DNA of 64,000 nucleotides from Rhodococcus sp. HM1 (GTDB lineage Bacteria > Actinomycetota > Actinomycetes > Mycobacteriales > Mycobacteriaceae). A model generated the notes under the pieces. That model ran no database searches and had not been told where the DNA came from. It was given only the letters and a program-made list of their open reading frames with translations. Of this stretch, positions 46,445 to 58,180 are shown piece after piece; within the stretch, counting starts at the first letter, position 1, and every line of letters starts with the position of its first letter. Position numbers and translations under genes: made by a program. Where the stretch lies: assembly GCF_023218075.1 (NCBI RefSeq), contig NZ_JALPTB010000022.1, positions 1 to 64,000 on the forward strand, in the 5' to 3' direction.

Positions 46445-46601
46445 CCCTCGGCTTTCCAAGCCGCAGTCGAAGGCATACCGTGGAGCGACGTCCCCGATGC
46501 CACCTTTCGGTGTCGGGGCCCTGTGTCAGACTTCTAAGGACTTGGCAGCCCCCCGACGTGCACTGGAGCACGTCAGCTCGGACGAGAGGATCCACCGGCA
46601 G
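46081..46601. other. oriC: Origin of replication, oriC
   Basis: The dnaA-dnaN gap. DnaA-box-like nonamers with 8 of 9 matches occur at 46087-46095 (TCGTCCACA), 46164-46172 (inverted TAGTCCACA) and 46196-46204 (inverted TCGTCCACA). Weaker ones are at 46218, 46278, 46322 and 46407. Boxes in both orientations are followed by an AT-rich segment (46346-46388) near dnaN. Position and content match the known oriC of the group. The stretch 46450-46601 is the dnaN leader with small hairpins (for example GACGTGC/GCACGTC, 46555-46574). Confidence 0.9.
46334..46400. other. AT-rich unwinding candidate framed by an inverted repeat
   Basis: TCCACACCCCCT (46334-46345) and AGGGGGTGTGGA (46389-46400) are a perfect 12-bp inverted repeat. 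Between them are 43 bp with only 12 G or C (28 percent) in a genome near two-thirds GC. Inside, GAGTTT and AAACTC-like halves can also pair. Confidence 0.75.
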
Positions 46602-47786
46602 ATGGAGCTTGGAACCATGAAGTTTCGTGTTGCTCGCGAGGACTTCGCCGACTCTGTCGCTTGGGTGGCTCGCAGCCTCCCGTCGCGTCCTCCGGTCCCG
46701 GTCCTCGGCGGGGTACTGCTCGCGGCCGACGAGCAGGGCCTGACCGTCTCCGGTTTCGACTACGAGGTCTCCGCGCAGGTGCACGTCTCGGCCGAGGTGA
46801 TCACGCCCGGTCAGGTGCTGGTGTCCGGCAAGCTGCTCGCGGACATCACCCGCGCGCTGCCGAACAAGCCCGTCGACGTCGTGCTCGACGGCACCCGCGT
46901 GCTCATCAACTGCGGCAGCGCGAAGTTCTCGCTGCCGACGATGCCCGTCGAGGACTACCCGCAGCTGCCGGAGCTGCCGCAGCAGACCGGGTCGCTGCCC
47001 GTCGACGTGTTCTCCGAAGCGATCAGTCAGGTCGCGGTCGCGGCCGGCAAGGACGACACGCTGCCGATGCTCACCGGCATCCGCGTCGAGATCGACGGCA
47101 CCGACATGGTCCTCGCGGCCACGGACCGGTTCCGTCTCGCGGTGCGCAAGGTCGAGTGGATGCCCACCGCGGAATCCACCAGCTCGGCGGTGCTGGTTCC
47201 CGCCAAGACTCTCTCCGAGGCGGCAAAAACCGTTGGTGGTTCCGGTAATTCGCCCGTCCAGCTCGCGCTGGGCAGCGGATCCGCGGTCGGTGCGGACGGG
47301 CTCCTGGGCATCGTCGCCGACGGCCGCCGCACCACCACGCGCCTGCTCGACGCCGAATTCCCCAAGTTCCGTCAGCTGCTGCCGACCGAGCACACCGCGA
47401 TGGCGACCGTCGAGATCGCGCCGCTCGTCGACGCGATCAAGCGTGTCGCGCTGGTCGCCGAGCGCGGTGCCCAGGTGCGACTCGAGTTCGCCGACGGTGG
47501 CCTGCTGCTGTCGGCCGGTGGCGACGACGCCGGCCGGGCCGAGGAATCGCTGCCGGCCGAGTTCTACGGCGAGCCGCTCGTGATCGCGTTCAACCCCGGC
47601 TACCTGCTCGACGGGCTCGGTTCGCTGCACACCGAGAAGGTCTCGTTCGGCTTCACCACGTCGAGCCGTCCGGCGGTGCTGCGCCCGGCTCTCGACGAGG
47701 AGCCGGAGCCGGACGCGTCGGGCACCTTCGCCGCGCCGGAGAGCGACTACACGTACCTGCTGATGCCCGTGCGTCTGCCGGGCTGA
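46602..47786 (+). CDS. dnaN: DNA polymerase III sliding clamp
   Basis: 394 aa. The three clamp repeats are present; the ends are close to mycobacterial DnaN ([60 protein letters not shown], and [10 protein letters not shown] at the C-terminus). It encircles DNA and tethers polymerase. I give ATG 46602 (MELGTMKF); ATG 46617 (MKFRVARE) with GGAG at 46604 is almost as likely. Confidence 0.97.
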   Translation: MELGTMKFRVAREDFADSVAWVARSLPSRPPVPVLGGVLLAADEQGLTVSGFDYEVSAQVHVSAEVITPGQVLVSGKLLADITRALPNKPVDVVLDGTRVLINCGSAKFSLPTMPVEDYPQLPELPQQTGSLPVDVFSEAISQVAVAAGKDDTLPMLTGIRVEIDGTDMVLAATDRFRLAVRKVEWMPTAESTSSAVLVPAKTLSEAAKTVGGSGNSPVQLALGSGSAVGADGLLGIVADGRRTTTRLLDAEFPKFRQLLPTEHTAMATVEIAPLVDAIKRVALVAERGAQVRLEFADGGLLLSAGGDDAGRAEESLPAEFYGEPLVIAFNPGYLLDGLGSLHTEKVSFGFTTSSRPAVLRPALDEEPEPDASGTFAAPESDYTYLLMPVRLPG

Positions 47787-47811
47787 CCGGCACGGACGAG
47801 GTGAGCGGCCC

Positions 47812-49029
47812 GTGTACGTTCGCACCTTCTCACTGCGCGACTTCCGGTCCTGGGACGCCGTCTCGGTGGACCTGGTTCCGGGGCCGACGGTGCTGCTCGG
47901 GCGCAACGGCCACGGCAAGACCAACATGCTCGAGGCGCTGGGTTACCTCTCGACCCTGACCTCGCATCGCGTGTCCGGCGATGCGCCGCTGCTCCGCGCC
48001 GGCACGTCACGGGCGCTGGTGAGCGCACACGTCGTCAACGCCGGCCGCGAACTGGCCCTGGACGTCGAGATCAACGACGGCAAGAGCAACCGCGCCCGGA
48101 TCAACCAGTCGCCGACGCGGCGGCCCCGGGAGATCCTCGGAATCCTCCGGACCGTGCTGTTCGCCCCGGAGGACCTGTCGCTGGTCCGCGGCGATCCCGG
48201 CGATCGCCGGCGCTTCCTCGACGAACTACTCACAACCCGTACCCCCAGGCTGGGGGGCGTTCGTGCCGACTACGACAAGGTGCTGCGGCAGCGGTCGGCG
48301 CTGTTGAAGACCGCCGGCGGTGCCCTGCGCCGGGGTGCCCGCTCGGCGGACGGTGCCGGGGCCCTGGCGACGCTGGACGTGTGGGACGGGCACCTGGCGT
48401 CGCACGGTGCCGAACTACTTGCGGCGCGTATCGCGCTGCTGCACGATCTGGCGCCGCACGTGGTCGCCGCGTACCGCTCGATCGCCCCGGAGTCGCGACC
48501 GGCGCTGCTGCGCTATCGCAGCAGTCTCGGCGACGCCCTTCCCCCGGAGTTCGCGGACCCGGCGCGCCGCCCCGAACCCGGGGACCGCGCGACGATCGAG
48601 GCGGCGGTCGTCGCGGCGCTGGCCGCCGCCCGGACCCGGGAGATCGAGCGGGGCGTCTGCCTGGTGGGTCCGCACCGCGACGAACTCGAGTTGGTGCTGG
48701 GTGATCAGCCGGCGAAAGGCTATGCCAGCCATGGGGAATCGTGGTCGTATGCGCTGGCGTTGCGGCTCGGTGCGTTCGAGTTGCTGCGGTCCGACGGCAC
48801 CGATCCGGTGCTCATGCTCGACGACGTGTTCGCGGAGCTGGACCGGCGGCGGCGTACCGCGCTCGCGGCGGTCGCGGCGTCGGCCGAGCAGGTGCTGATC
48901 ACCGCGGCGGTCCCGGAGGACGTGCCGTCCGAGCTTGCGGGGACCCGGTTCTCGGTGCGCGCCGAGGACACCGAGCGGGGCCGGTTGTCGGTGCTGACCC
49001 GAACCGAGGTCGAGGAGGTGCGGCCGTGA
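47812..49029 (+). CDS. recF: Recombination mediator RecF
   Basis: 405 aa SMC-like ATPase. Walker A is [14 protein letters not shown] (about residue 30), the signature region is near [15 protein letters not shown] and Walker B is [13 protein letters not shown]. It loads RecA at gaps with RecO and RecR. GTG 47812 is the only suited start; dnaN ends 25 bp earlier. The stop overlaps the dciA start by 4 bp (GTGA). Confidence 0.96.
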   Translation: MYVRTFSLRDFRSWDAVSVDLVPGPTVLLGRNGHGKTNMLEALGYLSTLTSHRVSGDAPLLRAGTSRALVSAHVVNAGRELALDVEINDGKSNRARINQSPTRRPREILGILRTVLFAPEDLSLVRGDPGDRRRFLDELLTTRTPRLGGVRADYDKVLRQRSALLKTAGGALRRGARSADGAGALATLDVWDGHLASHGAELLAARIALLHDLAPHVVAAYRSIAPESRPALLRYRSSLGDALPPEFADPARRPEPGDRATIEAAVVAALAAARTREIERGVCLVGPHRDELELVLGDQPAKGYASHGESWSYALALRLGAFELLRSDGTDPVLMLDDVFAELDRRRRTALAAVAASAEQVLITAAVPEDVPSELAGTRFSVRAEDTERGRLSVLTRTEVEEVRP

Positions 49030-49592
49030 ACGACGAGAACGGAAGCGTTTCTCCACATCATCCACAGGATGATCCACAGGAACCGTTGCGGGGCATCGAT
49101 CTTGCGCGTCGTGCTCTCGAGGAGGCTCGAGCGGCCGCTAAGGCCAGCGGCAAGTCCGTCGGGCAGGGGCGTGCGTCGCGGGGACCGGTGCGGCCGCGTC
49201 GTCGTCGGCGTGGATGGTCCGGGCCCGGCCCCGACGAGCGCGATCCGCAGCCGTTCGGTGCGCTCGTGAACGCCCTGGCGAAGCAGCGCGGATGGTCCGG
49301 TCACGTGTCGGAGGGCACGGTGCTGGGCAGCTGGGCGCGTGTGGTGGGCGACGACATCGCCGCGCACGCATCCCCGACGACGTTGCGCGAGGGCGTGCTG
49401 CACGTGTCCGCGGAGTCGACGGCGTGGGCGACGCAGCTGCGGATGATGCAGGCGCAGATCCTCGCGAAGATCGCCGCGGCGGTCGGGCACGGGGTGGTCA
49501 AGGAACTGCGGATCACCGGTCCGACGGCGCCGAGCTGGCGCAAGGGCGAGCGGCACATCCGCGGTCGCGGACCGCGCGACACGTACGGCTGA
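49026..49592 (+). CDS. dciA: DUF721/DciA-type helicase loader
   Basis: 188 aa, the counterpart of Rv0004. A basic, disordered N-terminal half ([23 protein letters not shown]) leads to the DUF721 domain (about 85-175, with [21 protein letters not shown] and [17 protein letters not shown]). DciA proteins help load the DnaB helicase in bacteria without DnaC. The start overlaps recF. Two DnaA-box-like nonamers lie in its first codons (49058-49066 TCATCCACA, 49070-49078 TGATCCACA). Confidence 0.9.
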   Translation: MNDENGSVSPHHPQDDPQEPLRGIDLARRALEEARAAAKASGKSVGQGRASRGPVRPRRRRRGWSGPGPDERDPQPFGALVNALAKQRGWSGHVSEGTVLGSWARVVGDDIAAHASPTTLREGVLHVSAESTAWATQLRMMQAQILAKIAAAVGHGVVKELRITGPTAPSWRKGERHIRGRGPRDTYG

Positions 49593-49735
49593 GCCGCAAC
49601 CGTAGATTTATCTATAACCGAGTGTTACGTTAAATTCGCCCCGGCCGGAAAGGGTCTCGCACGGCCATCGGCGGATCGCTGGAAAGTGTTGTTGTTCAAC
49701 GGTTTTCGTCGCTTCCTGTCACTCGGGAGGTTTCT

Positions 49736-50626
49736 GTGTCCACACTCACCGTCACCCGCGACTCGATCCGTCTCGAGGTCGTCGTCGAGGGGAATCCGCA
49801 CGGCCCGACGCTCGTGCTCGTGCACGGCTGGCCCGACACGCACGCGCTGTGGGACCGCGTCGTGCCGCTGCTCACCGACGAATTCCGCGTCGTGCGCTAC
49901 GACAACCGCGGTGCCGGAGCCTCGAGTATTCCGCCGCGGGTGCGGGACTACCGGCTCAGGGAACTGGTCCGGGATCTGAACGCGGTCGTCGACGCGGTCG
50001 GCGGGGGACCGGTGCACCTGCTCGGCCACGACTGGGGTGCGGTGGTGTGCTGGGAGGCGGTGTGCGAGCCCGGCGCGGCCGGCCGCATCGCCTCCTACAC
50101 CTCGGTGTCCGGACCGAACCTGGACCATCTGGGGTTGTGGATGCGCAGGAGCCTGCGCTCGGGCCGATTCGCCGGCCCGCTCGCCCAGGCCGTCGCGTCC
50201 GCGTACACGCTGGCGTTCCAGCTCCCCGGGGTGCCGGTCCCCGTCCTGCGGTGGGTGCTCGCCCCGAACTGGGCGCGTTTCGTCGGCCTGTTCGACCGCG
50301 CCGATCCGTCCGTCGTGTCGCCGGCGCCCACCCTCGCCGACGACATGGTGCACGGCCTGAAGCTCTACCGCGCCAACATCCGGCGTCGGCTGGACTCGCC
50401 GCGGGAGCGCGTCACCGACGTGCCCGTTCAGCTCGTGCTGGCCGGCCGCGACCGGGCGGTGCGGCCCGTGGGATACGAGGACACCGAACGGTGGGTGTCG
50501 AACCTGCACCGGGAACGGCTCGATGCGGGACACTGGTCGCCGCGGACCCACCCCGGCGAGCTGGCCCGCCTGACCGGGAACTTCGTCCGGCAGACGGCCG
50601 AGCGGGAGTCTCCGCGGCAAATTTGA
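49736..50626 (+). CDS. Alpha/beta hydrolase resembling the EphD hydrolase domain
   Basis: 296 aa. HGWPDTHALWD is the oxyanion-hole motif, YDNRGAGASS follows, and LLGHDWGAVVCWEA is a nucleophile elbow with Asp, the epoxide hydrolase or haloalkane dehalogenase type. The acid is probably in LAGRDRAV and the base in DAGHWSP. RIASYTSVSGPNLDH is close to the N-terminal hydrolase half of mycobacterial EphD, but here no reductase half follows. GGGAGG at 49725-49730 sets the GTG start. The gene is inserted between dciA and gyrB, which are neighbours in mycobacteria. Confidence 0.8.
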   Translation: MSTLTVTRDSIRLEVVVEGNPHGPTLVLVHGWPDTHALWDRVVPLLTDEFRVVRYDNRGAGASSIPPRVRDYRLRELVRDLNAVVDAVGGGPVHLLGHDWGAVVCWEAVCEPGAAGRIASYTSVSGPNLDHLGLWMRRSLRSGRFAGPLAQAVASAYTLAFQLPGVPVPVLRWVLAPNWARFVGLFDRADPSVVSPAPTLADDMVHGLKLYRANIRRRLDSPRERVTDVPVQLVLAGRDRAVRPVGYEDTERWVSNLHRERLDAGHWSPRTHPGELARLTGNFVRQTAERESPRQI

Positions 50627-50643
50627 TGCGACGGGCCGCGTGA

Positions 50644-52821
<2,178 letters not shown>

Positions 52822-52831
52822 TGCCGGTGTG

Positions 52832-52879
52832 ACGGCAGGGCACGAGTTGTGTTGCAAATCACAGCTTTTGCCCTGCCGT
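52832..52879 (+). terminator. gyrB terminator
   Basis: ACGGCAGGGCA (52832-52842) pairs with TGCCCTGCCGT (52869-52879), then TTTTCG. The 26-nt loop is long. It separates gyrB from the conservon; the rest of the 330-bp gap (to 53151) holds the conservon promoter region, where TAAGGT at 53025-53030 is a possible -10. Confidence 0.8.
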
Positions 52880-53151
52880 TTTCGCGTGTCGGTGGCGCAC
52901 GCAATAGCGCGGGCACATTACCGGTGAGTACTATCTGCTGCGATCGTGTGTTCGCGATTGTCGATCGGGGGACGGCGGTGCCGGGGGAAATGGAAAGTTC
53001 TTCCGTATTCCCTGTATGTCCCGCTAAGGTGCCCTCACCCAGGAACGCCTCATTCGACTGCTTCCACGCGGTGCTTCGCGCCCGGTCGTCGGATCGGGTC
53101 GGGTGGAGTGCAGTGCAGAGTCGTGATCGGGGTGGAAGGAGAGCTTGATCC

Positions 53152-56100
53152 ATGAGTGACGATTCGCCGCCCCGGCAGCGGTGGTGGAACATCGAGGGGT
53201 GGGGTCTTCGCTGGAAGGTCACTGCAGTACTCGCCATTCCGGTAACGGTGGCGATGGTGCTCGGTGGTCTGCGTATCCAGGAAGAGCTCACCAACGCTGT
53301 TCACTTCTCGCAGGCTGCCGATCAGGTCGCGCACGTCCCTGATCTCGTCGACTTCGGTACCGCGCTCGGTACCCTCGCGGGTACCACCGCGGCGGGTCTG
53401 AGCACGCCGGAAGAAGTCGCTCGACTCGACGAAACACTCGAGCAGGTCCGCACCGTCGCGCTGAATCCGGAGCTCGATCCGGTCGTCGCGGCGGACCTCA
53501 CCCGCGTGCTGGCGAGCGCCGAAGCACTCCGTGACCAGATGAAGGCCGGCCAGGTTCCGATCGCCGACCTGAATCAGCGCACCACCGAAGTGCGAAGCGA
53601 CATGTCGAACATCGTGAGCGCGATCGTCGACCCGATCGAGGACGAAGAGGTGCTGCTCGAGGGCACCCGCCTCGTCGACGCGTGGGCCACCCAGCGTTAC
53701 CTGTTCGACCAGGTGATGGGCATCGTCTCGATCCTGCGGGATCCCGATCAGCCCGGCACGCAGCTGGTTTCCGCGTCCGGTGCCGAGCTCGCCATGCTCG
53801 AGACGCTCGCGCGTTCCTACCCGCTGGCCGACGGCCAGATCGAGGAACTGCGCACCGCGGTGAAGACCCGCTCCGACATGGTCGACGCTGCCGGCGACGG
53901 TCCGCTGCCACTGTTGAACCTGCGCACCTCGATGATGCGAAGCCTCGAGATCTACGGGTCGCTGATCGAGCAGGCCACCGAGGGCATCACCAGCACCGTC
54001 GAAGAGCGTGCCGCGGAAACCCGCTCGGCCGCACTGCGCGACACCGCGATCGTTCTCGCGACGCTGCTCGCCGCTCTCGTGCTCGCGCTGCTCGTGTCGC
54101 GGTCCCTCGTCGGACCGATCCGCCGGCTGCGTTACGGCGCACTCAAGGTCGCGCGTCAGGAACTGCCCGAAGCCGTCGACCGCATCAAGCTCGGCGACAA
54201 CATCGAGGACATCGAGTTCACCCGCGTTCCGGTGCACACCACCGAGGAGATCGGCCAGCTCGCCCGCGCCGTCGACGACATGCACGGGCAGGCACTGCGT
54301 CTCGCCGGTGAGCAGGCGCACCTCCGCCTCCAGATCAACGAGATGTTCGAGACGCTGGCCCGGCGAAGCAAGTCGCTCGTCGAGCAGCAGCTCGGCCTCA
54401 TCGAACGACTCGAGTTCGAGGAGAAGGACCCGAGCCGACTCGAGAGCCTCTTCCGTCTGGACCACCTCGCGGCCCGCATGCGCCGCAACGGCGACAACCT
54501 TCTGATTCTCTCCGGTACGCGGGTGCGTCGCGGTCACTCCGCGCCCGTCCAGCTCGGCGACATCCTCCGCGCGGCCATGTCCGAAGTCGAGGACTACCAG
54601 CGCGTTCAGATCGGTTCGACGCCGGACGGTGCCCTCAGCGGCGCCGTCGCGACCGACATCGTCCACCTGCTCGCCGAGCTCGTCGACAACTCGCTGCGCG
54701 CGTCGCCGCCGGACAGCAACGTCACGTTCAGCTTCGCTCGCGCCGTCGACGGTGGCCTGCTCGTCGAGATCGCCGACCGCGGTATCGGTATCCCCGCCGA
54801 GGAACTCGAAGCGATCAACCACCGCCTGTCGCAGGGCGGCGAGGTCGGTCCCGACTCGGCCCGCCACATGGGTCTGTTCGTGGTGTCGCGGCTCGCGGAC
54901 CGGCACGGTCTCACCGTGCGGTTGCGTCCGACCTTCGACACCGCACGCAACCCCGGTATCACTGCCAGCGTGCACATCCCGGACGTTCTGCTCGTCTCGC
55001 CGCTCGCGCTGTCCCACACCGGTCCGCAGCCCTGGCGCGGCACCGACATGCCGAACGATGCCCAGGAGCAGCCGGCATTGCCGCGCGTGGAGCGTGAGGT
55101 GGCGCAGCTTCCGGCCGCGACACAGCAGGATCGGCCGGGTTACCAGTCGGGCGAGATCCCGGAGGTGCCGCGTCAGGCCCGTCCCGAGATCTCGGGCGAG
55201 CTTCCGGTCACACCGGTCCAGCCCGTGTCCCAGCCTCAGTCGCTGCAGAAGCCGGAGCAGAACGGTCATCAGCTGCCGGAACGCAACGGCCACCACCGGG
55301 CGCCGAACGGCCGGCCGGTGGACGGTCTGCCGCAGCGTGAGCCGGGCGCGACTCCGGGTCTGCCGCAGCGTGAGCCGGGTGCGATCCCGGGTCTTCCGCG
55401 TCGCCAGCCCGGCGCGACCCCCGGTCTGCCGGTCCCGCAGTCGCCGGCTACGCCTCCGGCCGCGTCGACGCCGACGCCCCGGGTGCAGCCCGACGCTGCC
55501 GCGGCTCTGGCCTCCGCGCTTCCGTCGCGTCAGCGGCCTGCGGTCGAGTCGGATTCCGAACGCACGGTGGTCACGCCGAGCGTCGACTCCGGTCCGGTGC
55601 AGCGTCCGCAGGACGCAGGTACGGCACAGCGTCCGCAGGACGCAGGTACGGCACAGCGTCCGCAGGACGCAGGTACGGCACAGCGTCCGCAGGACGCAGG
55701 TACGGCACAGCGTCCGCAGGAGGGTGGTCTGCCGCAGCGTCAGCCGGGTGCCACTCCGGGCCTGCCGCAGCGTCACGCCCAGCAGCCCGCGCCCCAGCCC
55801 TCGACGTCACAGCCCTCGACGTCACAGCCCTCGACGTCACAGCCGGGTGCCTCGCAGTCGCCTGCTCCGCAGCGTCAGTCGCCCCCGCCGGGCCTGCCGC
55901 AGCGTCAGCCCGGTGCCACGCCCGGTCTGACTCCCGCTCCGGCAGGTTCCGGTGTGAGTGCTCCGGCGCCTTCCGAGCCGATCGCGCCGGTTGCACCGCT
56001 CGCGCCGGTCGGTGGACCCGTCACGGGTCTTCCGCAGCGTCAGCCGGGCTCGACTCCGGGTCTGCCGCAGCGTCACGCCCAGCAGCCGGCGCGGCGGCCC

Positions 56101-56811
56101 GAACCGGTCGCCGAAGCTCCGGTCGAGACGGCAACCCCGGCGCAGGTCAACGGCCTGCCGCAGCGTCAGCCGGCCTCGACTCCCGGTCTGCCGCAGCGTC
56201 AGCCGGGTGCCACCCCGGGCCTGCCGCAGCGGCCCGCGCAGTCGGATGCACCGCAGCCGGCCGCGACCGTCGGAGCCGCAGCTTCCGCTGCGCCCGTGCA
56301 GACTGCGCCGAGCATCGCCAACGGCGACTCGGTTTCGCCGCACAGTGAGGCCAGCCAGGCCGCACGGCACCGGTACCGGACGAACTCGGCGAAGACCGCC
56401 TCGTTCTTCCAGCCTCGGGGCGAAACCGGAGCCCTCCGCCGCCAGGCCGCAGCACCGCCGATCTTCAACGACGTGATGTCCGACTGGCTCGTCGACCCGA
56501 CCAGCCTGCCGGAGGATCGGCGCAAGCGGGAATGGACGTCGGCGGCCGATGCAGGATGGGAAGCAGCGCAGCGCGCGGCCGAGGTTCCTGTGGAGGACCA
56601 CACCACTGCAGGTCTGCCTCGTCGCGCCCCCGGTCACCGTCTGGTGCCGGGTGCGGTCGAACCCGTGGCACCCGTGGAACGGCCGACGATCCGACGGCGC
56701 GATCCGGAAGCCATCCGGGCGAACCTCAGCCGTCACCAGCAGGGTGTCCGCAACGGCCGGTCTACGGTGAACGCGACCACACGTGAGAACAACGAACAGG
56801 GAGTTCGATGA
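53152..56811 (+). CDS. Conservon sensor kinase (CvnA type) with a long Pro/Gln repeat tail
   Basis: 1219 aa. A first helix (about 20-41) and a second (about 299-321) enclose an extracellular all-helical sensor region of the nitrate/nitrite-sensing type. A HAMP-like segment follows, then [19 protein letters not shown] (candidate phospho-acceptor His, about 440) and a GHKL ATPase ([43 protein letters not shown]). From about 640 the chain is a disordered tail with about a dozen GLPQR-type 11-residue repeats and a 9-residue repeat (QRPQDAGTA). It ends in a conserved segment (about 1105-1219) starting [21 protein letters not shown] precedes the ATG. First gene of a five-gene unit placed between gyrB and gyrA. 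Confidence 0.85.
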   Translation: MSDDSPPRQRWWNIEGWGLRWKVTAVLAIPVTVAMVLGGLRIQEELTNAVHFSQAADQVAHVPDLVDFGTALGTLAGTTAAGLSTPEEVARLDETLEQVRTVALNPELDPVVAADLTRVLASAEALRDQMKAGQVPIADLNQRTTEVRSDMSNIVSAIVDPIEDEEVLLEGTRLVDAWATQRYLFDQVMGIVSILRDPDQPGTQLVSASGAELAMLETLARSYPLADGQIEELRTAVKTRSDMVDAAGDGPLPLLNLRTSMMRSLEIYGSLIEQATEGITSTVEERAAETRSAALRDTAIVLATLLAALVLALLVSRSLVGPIRRLRYGALKVARQELPEAVDRIKLGDNIEDIEFTRVPVHTTEEIGQLARAVDDMHGQALRLAGEQAHLRLQINEMFETLARRSKSLVEQQLGLIERLEFEEKDPSRLESLFRLDHLAARMRRNGDNLLILSGTRVRRGHSAPVQLGDILRAAMSEVEDYQRVQIGSTPDGALSGAVATDIVHLLAELVDNSLRASPPDSNVTFSFARAVDGGLLVEIADRGIGIPAEELEAINHRLSQGGEVGPDSARHMGLFVVSRLADRHGLTVRLRPTFDTARNPGITASVHIPDVLLVSPLALSHTGPQPWRGTDMPNDAQEQPALPRVEREVAQLPAATQQDRPGYQSGEIPEVPRQARPEISGELPVTPVQPVSQPQSLQKPEQNGHQLPERNGHHRAPNGRPVDGLPQREPGATPGLPQREPGAIPGLPRRQPGATPGLPVPQSPATPPAASTPTPRVQPDAAAALASALPSRQRPAVESDSERTVVTPSVDSGPVQRPQDAGTAQRPQDAGTAQRPQDAGTAQRPQDAGTAQRPQEGGLPQRQPGATPGLPQRHAQQPAPQPSTSQPSTSQPSTSQPGASQSPAPQRQSPPPGLPQRQPGATPGLTPAPAGSGVSAPAPSEPIAPVAPLAPVGGPVTGLPQRQPGSTPGLPQRHAQQPARRPEPVAEAPVETATPAQVNGLPQRQPASTPGLPQRQPGATPGLPQRPAQSDAPQPAATVGAAASAAPVQTAPSIANGDSVSPHSEASQAARHRYRTNSAKTASFFQPRGETGALRRQAAAPPIFNDVMSDWLVDPTSLPEDRRKREWTSAADAGWEAAQRAAEVPVEDHTTAGLPRRAPGHRLVPGAVEPVAPVERPTIRRRDPEAIRANLSRHQQGVRNGRSTVNATTRENNEQGVR
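55600..55722 (+). repeat. 27-bp tandem repeat in the kinase tail
   Basis: Four identical 27-bp units (55600-55626, 55627-55653, 55654-55680, 55681-55707) and a 15-bp partial one. Each encodes QRPQDAGTA. Exact DNA identity suggests recent expansion and variation between strains. A shorter 18-bp repeat (STSQPS) lies near 55801-55845. Confidence 0.93.
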
Positions 56812-57224
56812 ATATTGACCACGGATCCGATGTAACTCGTCCTTTGGACTGGTTGGTATCGAACTTCGCGCGCGAGGTTCCCGGTGTTTCCCACGCCGTG
56901 CTCGTGTCCGCCGACGGCTTGCTCATGGCCGCCAGCGCACACCTTCCGGTCGACCGCGCCGAGCAGCTCGCTGCGGTGACGTCCGGTCTCGCCAGCCTGT
57001 CCAACGGTGTTTCGCAGCTCTTCGACGGCGGCGGCGTGCTGCAGTCCGTCGTGGAGATGCAGCACGGTTACCTGCTGCTCATGAGCGTCGGCGACGGCTC
57101 TCACCTGGCCGCCCTGACCGCCTCGGAATGCGACATCGGACAGGTCGGTTACGAGATGGCACTCCTGGTCGACCGCGTGGGAGCGTCGGTCGAGGCGACC
57201 CCGCGGGTCGGCCAGGGGTCCTGA
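56808..57224 (+). CDS. Roadblock/LC7 protein (CvnB type)
   Basis: 138 aa. [31 protein letters not shown] and the later [17 protein letters not shown] form the roadblock fold. In conservons this protein pairs with the small GTPase and acts as its regulator. Its ATG overlaps the kinase stop (ATGA). Confidence 0.9.
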   Translation: MNIDHGSDVTRPLDWLVSNFAREVPGVSHAVLVSADGLLMAASAHLPVDRAEQLAAVTSGLASLSNGVSQLFDGGGVLQSVVEMQHGYLLLMSVGDGSHLAALTASECDIGQVGYEMALLVDRVGASVEATPRVGQGS

Positions 57225-57231
57225 CGTCGAG

Positions 57232-57612
57232 GTGGCCATGGAATCGCGCAAACCTGAGTCGGTGCCGGACCAACCCAGTCTGGTCCGCCCGTACTCGCTG
57301 ACTTCGGGGCGAACGAACCCCGCAGTCGAACTGGCGTTGGAGGCGTTGATCCAGGCGATCCCGGGCACCGACGATCGGGCCCGGGACCTGGACAACATCA
57401 ACGCCACCATTTTGGAGTTGTGCAAGGAGTCCCCGTCGGTAGCCGAGATCGCTGCTCGGGTGGGTGTGCCAATCGGGGTGGCACGCGTCCTCGTCGCGGA
57501 TCTCGTCGAGGCCGGACACGTCCAGATCTTGGCCACGCTCAAAGACGATTCGAGCGACGCGGAGCGTCGTGAGCTGATTGAAAGGGTCCTCAGTGGACTT
57601 CGCGAACTCTAA
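57232..57612 (+). CDS. DUF742 protein (CvnC type)
   Basis: 126 aa. LVRPYSLTSGRTNP is the DUF742 opening, and LCKESPSVAEIAARVGVPIGVARVLVADLVEAGHV looks like a winged helix. In conservons it belongs to the membrane-linked complex. GTG 57232 or ATG 57238 are possible starts. Its 3' end overlaps the GTPase gene by 20 bp. Confidence 0.88.
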   Translation: MAMESRKPESVPDQPSLVRPYSLTSGRTNPAVELALEALIQAIPGTDDRARDLDNINATILELCKESPSVAEIAARVGVPIGVARVLVADLVEAGHVQILATLKDDSSDAERRELIERVLSGLREL

Positions 57613-58180
57613 CGACCCCAAGCGGGTGACCTCGACCAAAATCGTGATCGCCGGCGGCTTCGGTGTCGGAAAGACCACGTTGGTGGGGGCAGTGTCGGAG
57701 ATCGTCCCGCTGCGCACGGAAGCCTTGGTGACCAACGCCAGCGACGGCGTGGACAACTTGAGCGCTACGCCCCAGAAGGCCACGACGACCGTCGCCATGG
57801 ACTTCGGTCGTATCAGCCTGGCCGAGGATCTCGTGCTGTACCTGTTCGGTACGCCGGGACAGCATCGGTTCTGGTTCATGTGGGACGACCTCATCCGCGG
57901 TGCCATCGGGGCGATCGTGCTGATCGACACCCGTCGCCTGGACGAGAGCTTCGCCGCCGTCGACTTCTTCGAGGCGCGGAACCTCCCGTTCATCGTCGCG
58001 ATCAACGAGTTCGACGATGCGCCTCGTTACCCCGTGGAGGACATCCGGCAGGCGCTGGCCGTCTCGGCGGAGGTCCCGATCGTCTCGATCGACGCCCGGG
58101 CCCGCGAATCGGCGAAGTCCGCTCTGGTGACCGTCACCGAATATGCACTGAGGAAGTTGCACCAGCCGGTGGCCCGGTAG
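57593..58180 (+). CDS. Small Ras-like GTPase (CvnD type)
   Basis: 195 aa. G1 is GGFGVGKTTLVGA (about residue 20), G3 is LFGTPGQHRF and G4 is NEFD instead of NKxD, as usual for this family. The switch I region carries TTVAMDFGRI. GTG 57593 has GAAAGG before it and aligns with the family; TTG 57578 would add five residues. It probably carries the conservon signal in its GTP form. Confidence 0.9.
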   Translation: MDFANSNDPKRVTSTKIVIAGGFGVGKTTLVGAVSEIVPLRTEALVTNASDGVDNLSATPQKATTTVAMDFGRISLAEDLVLYLFGTPGQHRFWFMWDDLIRGAIGAIVLIDTRRLDESFAAVDFFEARNLPFIVAINEFDDAPRYPVEDIRQALAVSAEVPIVSIDARARESAKSALVTVTEYALRKLHQPVAR

